NCBI RefSeq assembly: GCF_019443105.1
Contig: NZ_JAHZIJ010000005.1
Coordinates: forward strand, 124,001-188,000
Direction of reading: 5' to 3'
Length of the DNA: 64,000 nt
Source of the DNA: Paenibacillus oenotherae
Lineage (GTDB): Bacteria > Bacillota > Bacilli > Paenibacillales > Paenibacillaceae
The translations under genes were made by a program, and so were the position numbers. The notes under the pieces are model-generated. The model ran no database searches. It was given only the letters and a program-made list of their open reading frames with translations, and was not told the DNA's origin. Positions 57,276-64,000 of the stretch are shown piece by piece (position 1 is the first letter of the stretch; each line of letters starts with the position of its first letter).

Positions 57276-60200
57276 TCAAACCTCATATACCTTTTTGCCT
57301 GATTCGTTCAAGAATTCACTAAGCTTTCTTACAGTACTGTGGTTTGCAACCCACTCTTCCTCTATGAACAGCCCCATCTTCTCTAATTCAACCGTCAGAG
57401 CTACCAGCTTGATGGAGTTCCCTCCAGACTCAAAGAAATCATCATCCAGCGTTGCCTCAAATTCGAGGATCATGCTCCATGCCGCAAGCAATTTCTGCTC
57501 AAGGTTCTCTGCTTGTTCTGCTTGTTCTGCTTGTTCTGCTTGTTCTGCTTGTTCCTGTTCATCTGCCCGGTATTCGATGCTTTCTTCGTGCGGAATCACA
57601 TGATCTCTTACCGGTTCAGCAGGAGGTATCATAGCCTCAACCAGCCCGGATATAGGCTTGGACAAATCAAACTGGACGAAGGACTCGATAATCAACAGAA
57701 ACCGGTCAATCAGCCCCGAAATCGTCGAGTCGCGGAACAAGCCCACATTATAATTGAAATGTCCGTGCAAGATATTATTCTCATACAGGAACATTTCCAA
57801 TTTCAAATCCACTTCCGCGGCCTTTCGCATAATTCTCCTCTGCGCAAATTCCATTGAGCCTGCGGATATGGTTTGGTTCACGATTGTATTGAGTTGATTC
57901 TGGTAGACGAAGATAGCGTTAAACAGGTTTTTGGCCGCCTCTTTATCCGTCATGCCAACAATCTCTTGATACGGAACTCCTTGATGGCGCAAGCCTGCTA
58001 TGAAAGTCTGATAGGTTTGCTGGACATATTGCTGCAGCGACAGATCAGACTCAGCATGGATATGAATAGGCAGCGAGTTAATGAAGACGCCCACCGTACT
58101 CTCCCAGGCAGGATGATTGCGGCCGGATACTACCGATCCGATAAAGAATTCATTCTGCTCCTCCGTCTGCAAAAGCAGCCCGTATAAAGCAAGCAGCAGT
58201 GCCTGCAGCGAAATCCGCTGCTCTCTGGCGATTCGAACCAGCTCTATTGTCAAATAGCTTGAGATCACAAAAGGCAATGTGTCTCCTTCATGCGATGTCA
58301 CTCCGTTCTTGTCGAAATCATAAGGCAGATGCAGACTGGCATTCTTCCCCTGCATCTGATCCTTCCAGTACTCATATTCAGACTGGTAGGAAGCAGAATT
58401 GAGGAACGCCTCCTCCTGCTGAACGTATTCCCTGTACTGCTTCACCTCAGCGAGCGGAGCATCGTTCAAGAGATAGAAGAAATCTTTTACAATGACTGTT
58501 AAAGAGACGCCGTCTGAGATGATATGGGCAGAATCAAATAAAATGCAATGGTGATGAGCGTCAAGCTTGATGAAAGCGGCACGGAACAATGGAGCCGCTG
58601 ATAGATCGAATTGTCTGACCCACTTATTCTCCACCTGGGGCAGCTCATCTCGCGAACACTCCATGTAATCAACCGTTACCTCTACGCTCGGATGGATCAC
58701 TTGAAGCAATTTTCCATTCTGCCATTCAAATGAAGTTCTTAACGCCTCATGTCTCTGGACGATGGCCTTGATCGCTTCTTCCACTGCCTCCGGCTGCCAT
58801 TCACCTGTTACATCAAAGGCGACCGGAACATTATAGCTGCCTACAGTATCCCGCTGGTTCAGCCTGTACATCCTGTATTGAACAGAGGTAGCCGGGCATT
58901 CAATCGGATCGCTGCCATTCGGCGCGACAACGGTAGCCGCTATTTCTGCCAATCCCACTGGCTCCTGGCCATCCTGCTTGACCTCCAGCTCTTCTTGTTC
59001 GAAGGCTTGGGAAATTTGATAAATATTCATCTGCTCAAACAGATCAGTGATGTCCATCCCTTTATTCAGATGCGTATTGATTTGATTGACGATCTTGATT
59101 GCAATCAATGAATCTCCGCCCAAATCATAGAAATTATCGTAAATCCCGATTTCCTGAACGCCGAATTCGCGGGACCATATCTTCGCGATATTAATTTCGT
59201 TATCCGAATAGATGCCGTTATCCCTGCCGGTAATGACGATATTAAAATCATTCAGATCCTGAGTAGAGCTTCCGCCGCCGGCTTTTCTGACCAGCTTATC
59301 TATGGCAGAAGTGACTTCGAACAGTTTGGTGTGAGGCAGTCTTGGTATTTCTCCCGTATTTGTAATCGAGCCTGCTACAATGCTTCCCCCCTGCTGCTGG
59401 GACATGGCCGCATTAAAGACCTCGATCGCCGACTCCATTTGGATCGCTGCAAAAAATGAATCATGATCAGCCCCGTATTGAGCTGCCATGCCGATGTTTT
59501 TCCATGCCGGCCAGTTGATATTGACCGTTTTCTTCCCCGTCAGATTTCTGGCGCCTGCGAATGCATCCATATAGCTATTGCCGGCTATATAGTCGCCCTG
59601 TCCCTGGACAGGAGTGATAGTTGCGACTGAGGAGAAGGTCATGAACAGCTGCACAGGCTCATTTGCGGTGACCGCATCCAGAACGTACGTGCCTGCAATT
59701 TTGGGAGACAGGACACCCCGGAACGTCTTCTCATCCTTGTTCATAATAAATCCGTCTCCTGCAACCCCTGCGCTATGAATAACCCCGACGATAGCCCCGG
59801 CTTCCGCTTTGATCTCTGCGGCAATGCGTTCCATGCTCTGGAGATCGGATACATCAGCGCTGCAGCATATGACCTTGGCTCCCTTGGATTCCATATCCAT
59901 AATCGAGCGAATAGCACGTTGTATGCCGGTTTCTTCGCCACTCAGCAGACTGTCCCATTCATGGCGTTCCGGGAATTTGGAGCGATTGACCAGCGCAATA
60001 TAGGCAGCGCCTTTTCCGGCCACATAATTGGCCGCTTCCAACCCAATCGCACCCGTCCCTCCGGTGACTATGACCGCCCCTGCACGGAGAAACCCAGTGT
60101 CTTCTGCCGTAAGCTCAGGGCCGGAATCGAGCTCGGTTAGCCGCTCGATGAATCGTTCTCCCTTGCGATAGGCTGTCAAATAATGGGACGGATTCGAGAA

Positions 60201-63200
60201 TATTTCCTCCGCAATTACCGCTGCATCCGTATGCCAATCCATGTCAATGGCGCGACACTGGATATGAGGATGCTCCATTGTGATCGTTTTTCCTAATCCA
60301 AAAACGCTGGCCGCGACAGGGAACGATGCCTCTTCTCCCCTGATTGCATGCGCGTTGCTCGCCATGAGCACCAGTTCAATATTTTTCATCCGCTTATTTA
60401 CTAGCGCCTTGGTCAAGTGGAACAAGTGTACAGCAGGCTTCATGAGCTGTGCAGGCGCCTTGGCTGCATCGGCTGCGAATTTCTCTGCATCAGCAAAGAA
60501 GATAATTTTGGAAACCCCTCTGCCGGCGATCATGTCTTCAACCAGACGCTCGTAGTCGTCCGCAGAACAGCCGACCGAATAGGAATGATCCCCTTGGCTC
60601 TCCCCGTCCTCTTCATGAATCGACACGGTGAGAAGCTCGTCGCAGTATTCCGCTGCCTTGCCTAGCAGCCCCTGGGCTGTTGGCCCTGCGCCAATCACGA
60701 TTGCCGACCGATGCTTTATGACGTCAGAAGGACGGTCACGGTTGATCCACTCCAGCGTATAAAGCTCACTCTTCCTGCCGCTCGTGGATCTCATAAGAGC
60801 CTGCACATCATGCACCTTTTTAAGCATAAACTTCTCGATATATACAAGAATGTCGCCCTTCTCATCAAACAGCGTAATGTTGTATTGCGAGAACTCTCCG
60901 CCTTCCTCTGTAATCGGCTGGGAGTAGCTGTAGAAGGAAGAAGGCAATGAACGATATACGGATATTTTCTTGTAAGAGAACGGCAAAGCGAACGATCGCG
61001 TATCCATATCTACGAATGGGGAGGTAGCAACATCAATCAGAGATGGATGCAGCGTATACAAGCCGACCTCCTTCTCATAGGCTTGAGGCAGCTTCAAATA
61101 AAAGACCGTTCCCTGCGGACCTGATTTATAATATTGGATGGTTTTCCACCTTGGTCCGAATTCCATAATCCCCATCGTATCGCCTACACCTTCAGGCATA
61201 TCGACATGGCGTTCATGACAGCCCTCCAGAATGTCCGTTACATTGACAGGCGTCATAGGAGGCAACTGGTCGTACAGAATCTCTCCCGTTGCATGAACGG
61301 TCCACTTCTTCTCTCCCCCGTCTTCATGAATGCTCTGTATTTGGAAGCTGTACTTCTTCTCTTCTCTGACAATATGAACATGCACCTTCTGGGTTTGGCC
61401 CGGCTCAATAACCAAGGGGGAATAGAACTGGAGGTTTGCCAGTCCCGTCACGGCAGTATTGACAGCCAGGCTTCCAGCTTGAGTGGCCATTTCCAGATAG
61501 GTTGTCCCCGGTATTGTATAATGATTGACTATTAGATGCTCCTGAAGCACCCAGTGGCCATCAACCGTAAACTCCGTTTCATAAAACCATTGGTTCTGCG
61601 ACTCCACGAGACATCTGTCAACTAAAGGATGCTTGATTTCCTTGAATGATTTGCCTTTCTCCAGCAGCTCTCCTTCTTCCAGCCAGCAGCGATTTTTCTC
61701 GAAAGCATAGGTTGGAAGATGAAGGAAGCTGTATTCGCCCTTCTCATACAGAAGCTCCCATTGTATATCGGCGCCCTTAATGTAGTAATCGCACATCGCC
61801 ACTAATTCGGCGGCCGTACCGGAAGCAAGACTTTGATTGACTTGTCTGGACAACAGGATCTTGTCCTCTTCCTTAAGCTCGCCAGCCTTCAGCTCCTGAT
61901 TGTGCGTTGCAATCTTGTGGTGGGCGTAATAGAGGTTCGAGCCCTCGCCAGCACATTGCTCCAACGGATTGCTGTCGCAGCCGAGCAGCTTCTCCAGCAA
62001 CTCTTCCTTGCTCGAAACAATGATCGCCAGCCGGTGACTGTAATGCCCTCTCCCGACGCTTGCTGTATAACAAATATCAGCAATATCGGATGCAGCCGTC
62101 CGCAGATAACGCGTATAAGAGGCGATCAATTGGCGCAGCGCATTCTCCGACCTTGCCGACAGCGTGAAAATATACTCGCCGGAACGGCTGCCTTCGACCT
62201 TCGCTTCGTCAGGGGCCTCCTCCAGAATGACATGACAGTTGGTTCCGCTAATGCCGAAAGAGCTGATTCCGCATCTTCGCGGCCCCGATGCCTGCCAGTC
62301 GATAACCTGATCGACCAGATATACCGGAGACTCAGTAAAATTGATATACGGATTCGGATTGCGGAATCCGACGGTTGGAGTCAGCTTTTGATGTTTCATA
62401 CATAAAATCATCTTGATAATGGAAGCAATGCCGGCACCGCCCAGCAAATGTCCGATATTCGTCTTCACGCTTCCGATTCCGCAAAATTGTTTTTTATCTG
62501 TATATTTTTTGAACGCATCGCTAATTCCCTGAATTTCGATCGGATCGCCCAGCTTGGTGCCCGTGCCGTGCGCTTCAATATAAGAAATCGACTCCGGTTC
62601 GATCCCGGCGTTCTTCCAGGCCCGTTCCAGCAATTTGGTCTGCGCTTCCGAATTCGGTGCTGTTATTCCGTTTGATGTGCCGTCTCCGTTAGAGGCAATT
62701 CCCTTTATTAGTGCGTATACCGGCACTCTTTTTCTTCTCGCTTCTTCAAGCGGCATAATGACAATGGTTGCAATCCCTTCGCCCCATACCGTACCGTCCG
62801 CATCACGGTCAAATGTACTGACATGACCATCCGGCGATTCCAGCACGCTGACCTCGAAAGGCATGACCCCTAAATTGACCCCTCCTACAATCGCCGAGGT
62901 GCAATCTCCATTATGAATCGATTGGCACGCATTCTGTAAGGCAATCAGACTTGATGAGCATGCCGTATCGACGACCAGAGTCGGCCCCTGCAGATTTAGA
63001 ATATATGAGATCCTTCCGGCAATAATGCTGGCGATAGACCCTGTCATCAACAGGGGATCTTCAATGTTCGTCATTTTGCAATACTCAGGGAAATAGGTCG
63101 TCTCCATCCCTACGAACACGCCCATATTGGAGCCGGATAATTGCGCAGGACCGATCCCGCTATCCTCAATGGCCTCCCATGCAGCTTGCAGAAACAGCCT

Positions 63201-63572
63201 TTGATAAGGATCCATCAGCTTTGCTTCCTTCTGGGATATCCGGAAGAAAGAAGCATCGAATTTATCAATCTCCTGCAGGAATCCGCCGTTGCGATACTTG
63301 TGATCAGCCTTCAGGAACCGCTCCACATCCGCTCTTCTGGACTGGGGGAAAGGGGCGATGGCCGATCTTCCCTGACTTAGCAATTCCCAGAATTCATCGG
63401 GGTTGCTGGCGCTCGGATAGTTGCAAGAGATTCCGACAATAGCGATTTCACGATTTTCTTGCTCGCCATTCAAGCCGTTCAGCTCCGTTAATAAAGCTGT
63501 TGTTTCATTTAGAGACAGTTTCTTCTCCGAAAATTGCGATAGGATGTATTTCCCGATCTGACTCATTGCCAT
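57276..63572 (-). CDS. Hybrid trans-AT PKS/NRPS: KS-DH-KR-ACP-C-PCP
   Basis: The 2098-residue megasynthase has these parts in order. The ketosynthase (about 40-455) has Cys205 in VDTACSSSL, His335 in EAHGTGTKLGDP and His375 in NIGHLLGG. A linker follows with no acyltransferase, so malonyl units must come from a trans-acting AT. The DH domain (about 645-910) has His679 in HWVLQEH and Asp847 in LHPSLIDVATS. The KR (about 930-1400) has TGGTGAIG, Ser1314 or Ser1315 and Tyr1328. The ACP has Ser1488 in GGDSL. The condensation domain (about 1555-1990) is followed by an EQA repeat linker and a last carrier with Ser2053 in SGGNSI. There is no adenylation or thioesterase domain in this protein. It starts one base after the upstream PKS/NRPS gene stop. 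Confidence 0.9.
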   Translation of the reverse strand: MAMSQIGKYILSQFSEKKLSLNETTALLTELNGLNGEQENREIAIVGISCNYPSASNPDEFWELLSQGRSAIAPFPQSRRADVERFLKADHKYRNGGFLQEIDKFDASFFRISQKEAKLMDPYQRLFLQAAWEAIEDSGIGPAQLSGSNMGVFVGMETTYFPEYCKMTNIEDPLLMTGSIASIIAGRISYILNLQGPTLVVDTACSSSLIALQNACQSIHNGDCTSAIVGGVNLGVMPFEVSVLESPDGHVSTFDRDADGTVWGEGIATIVIMPLEEARRKRVPVYALIKGIASNGDGTSNGITAPNSEAQTKLLERAWKNAGIEPESISYIEAHGTGTKLGDPIEIQGISDAFKKYTDKKQFCGIGSVKTNIGHLLGGAGIASIIKMILCMKHQKLTPTVGFRNPNPYINFTESPVYLVDQVIDWQASGPRRCGISSFGISGTNCHVILEEAPDEAKVEGSRSGEYIFTLSARSENALRQLIASYTRYLRTAASDIADICYTASVGRGHYSHRLAIIVSSKEELLEKLLGCDSNPLEQCAGEGSNLYYAHHKIATHNQELKAGELKEEDKILLSRQVNQSLASGTAAELVAMCDYYIKGADIQWELLYEKGEYSFLHLPTYAFEKNRCWLEEGELLEKGKSFKEIKHPLVDRCLVESQNQWFYETEFTVDGHWVLQEHLIVNHYTIPGTTYLEMATQAGSLAVNTAVTGLANLQFYSPLVIEPGQTQKVHVHIVREEKKYSFQIQSIHEDGGEKKWTVHATGEILYDQLPPMTPVNVTDILEGCHERHVDMPEGVGDTMGIMEFGPRWKTIQYYKSGPQGTVFYLKLPQAYEKEVGLYTLHPSLIDVATSPFVDMDTRSFALPFSYKKISVYRSLPSSFYSYSQPITEEGGEFSQYNITLFDEKGDILVYIEKFMLKKVHDVQALMRSTSGRKSELYTLEWINRDRPSDVIKHRSAIVIGAGPTAQGLLGKAAEYCDELLTVSIHEEDGESQGDHSYSVGCSADDYERLVEDMIAGRGVSKIIFFADAEKFAADAAKAPAQLMKPAVHLFHLTKALVNKRMKNIELVLMASNAHAIRGEEASFPVAASVFGLGKTITMEHPHIQCRAIDMDWHTDAAVIAEEIFSNPSHYLTAYRKGERFIERLTELDSGPELTAEDTGFLRAGAVIVTGGTGAIGLEAANYVAGKGAAYIALVNRSKFPERHEWDSLLSGEETGIQRAIRSIMDMESKGAKVICCSADVSDLQSMERIAAEIKAEAGAIVGVIHSAGVAGDGFIMNKDEKTFRGVLSPKIAGTYVLDAVTANEPVQLFMTFSSVATITPVQGQGDYIAGNSYMDAFAGARNLTGKKTVNINWPAWKNIGMAAQYGADHDSFFAAIQMESAIEVFNAAMSQQQGGSIVAGSITNTGEIPRLPHTKLFEVTSAIDKLVRKAGGGSSTQDLNDFNIVITGRDNGIYSDNEINIAKIWSREFGVQEIGIYDNFYDLGGDSLIAIKIVNQINTHLNKGMDITDLFEQMNIYQISQAFEQEELEVKQDGQEPVGLAEIAATVVAPNGSDPIECPATSVQYRMYRLNQRDTVGSYNVPVAFDVTGEWQPEAVEEAIKAIVQRHEALRTSFEWQNGKLLQVIHPSVEVTVDYMECSRDELPQVENKWVRQFDLSAAPLFRAAFIKLDAHHHCILFDSAHIISDGVSLTVIVKDFFYLLNDAPLAEVKQYREYVQQEEAFLNSASYQSEYEYWKDQMQGKNASLHLPYDFDKNGVTSHEGDTLPFVISSYLTIELVRIAREQRISLQALLLALYGLLLQTEEQNEFFIGSVVSGRNHPAWESTVGVFINSLPIHIHAESDLSLQQYVQQTYQTFIAGLRHQGVPYQEIVGMTDKEAAKNLFNAIFVYQNQLNTIVNQTISAGSMEFAQRRIMRKAAEVDLKLEMFLYENNILHGHFNYNVGLFRDSTISGLIDRFLLIIESFVQFDLSKPISGLVEAMIPPAEPVRDHVIPHEESIEYRADEQEQAEQAEQAEQAEQAENLEQKLLAAWSMILEFEATLDDDFFESGGNSIKLVALTVELEKMGLFIEEEWVANHSTVRKLSEFLNESGKKVYEV
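57510..57554 (-). repeat. Five tandem 9-bp repeats coding (Glu-Gln-Ala)5 in a megasynthase linker
   Basis: Five exact copies of TGCTTGTTC (plus strand; 57510-57554) encode EQA repeats between the condensation domain and the last carrier domain. Because the unit is a multiple of three, copy-number change would alter linker length without a frameshift. Confidence 0.85.
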
Positions 63573-63573
63573 A

Positions 63574-64000
63574 TCACTCCCTTGTCCGACTTTTCAGCGT
63601 CATTTGCTGGGCGCTATCGATCGAAATCATGCCACTTTCCAGCTTCTTCAATATCTCAACCATCGACTCATTCTCTTCCGGCACGGATGAGCTTGTTGCT
63701 TGCTCCAACTGGGAACGCTCCCCTATCATTTGCGATAAATGAGCGATCGAAGGATGCGAGAACAAATCCGTAATATTAACCTTGCCGGGATAATGCTTGC
63801 CGACCTCTACAATAAATTTTGTCGCCAGTATGGAATCGCCGCCCAGCTCATAGAAGTTGTCATAGATGCTGACTTCGGCGACACCAAGAACATGGGACCA
63901 TATTTCCGCCAATTTCTTCTCGACCTCGGAGTAGCCCTGATTGTGTCTTCCCAGCAAAGTGATCTCCATCCCCTTCTCTTCTTCCACCGCTGCATACTGC
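63574..64000 (-). CDS. C-terminal part of an upstream PKS/NRPS megasynthase, ending in a carrier domain
   Basis: The frame is open to the right edge, so the start is outside the window; an internal GTG is not taken as a start. A carrier domain is visible with the phosphopantetheine Ser in FYELGGDSILATKF, followed by a Ser/Glu-rich tail and LKKLESGMISIDSAQQMTL, which may be a docking segment for the next protein. It ends one base before the start of the 2098-residue megasynthase and is clearly the preceding module of the same assembly line. Confidence 0.88.
   Translation of the reverse strand, partial: QYAAVEEEKGMEITLLGRHNQGYSEVEKKLAEIWSHVLGVAEVSIYDNFYELGGDSILATKFIVEVGKHYPGKVNITDLFSHPSIAHLSQMIGERSQLEQATSSSVPEENESMVEILKKLESGMISIDSAQQMTLKSRTRE

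Noticed and set aside
57510-57554. CRISPR-like repeat
   Set aside because: The repeats are 9-bp units without spacers, inside a protein-coding linker.

Overview
The window looks like a chromosomal piece of a Paenibacillus-type Bacillota. The main evidence is an 11-gene nuo operon, an atpZ-atpI-atpBEFHAGDC operon, a DUF1146 gene, S-layer-homology (SLH) proteins, strong AGGAGG-type ribosome sites with several GTG/TTG starts, and an S-layer-glycosylation type locus. Nearly everything is on the minus strand. Only the epimerase, the O-ligase-like gene and the SLH protein (36984-44512) are on plus. I saw no rRNA, tRNA, CRISPR array, intact insertion sequence or phage gene.

Layout. 1-3087: the start of a DUF1146 gene and a secreted subtilase with three PPC and three SLH domains. 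3443-13577: nuoA to nuoN, a respiratory complex I without the NADH-oxidising NuoEFG module. 13905-40090: a large glycan island. It holds a polyprenyl-phosphate sugar-1-phosphate transferase, dTDP-rhamnose genes, a dTDP-4-amino-sugar branch, several single and tandem GT2 glycosyltransferases, a membrane GT-C-like protein, a methyltransferase next to a kinase-like coiled-coil protein, an epimerase, and a Wzm/Wzt ABC exporter. 40330-44512: an O-antigen-ligase-like protein followed by an SLH surface protein. 45147-52440: the F1Fo ATP synthase. 52631-55829: wecB, upp and a TIGR04222-like membrane protein. 55888-64000: part of a hybrid trans-AT polyketide/nonribosomal peptide cluster with a BtrH-like protein and a free carrier protein.

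How the genes work together. The island reads as an ABC-transporter-dependent glycan pathway. A sugar is loaded on undecaprenyl phosphate, the chain is built from rhamnose and probably a 4-amino-4,6-dideoxy sugar, Wzm/Wzt exports it, and the O-ligase-like protein probably transfers it to an S-layer protein such as the SLH protein beside it. Two parts stand out. The first is a methyltransferase plus kinase-like/coiled-coil pair that resembles a split WbdD chain terminator and length ruler, matched by a Wzt with a C-terminal domain. The second is a LuxE-LuxC fatty-acid-reductase pair with its own acyl carrier protein, AMP ligase and SDR, placed between the amino-sugar transaminase and an acetyltransferase, with no luciferase genes.

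Protein families were assigned by reading motifs in the translated sequence. No database search was run. Residue positions are counted by hand and approximate unless a specific residue is named.
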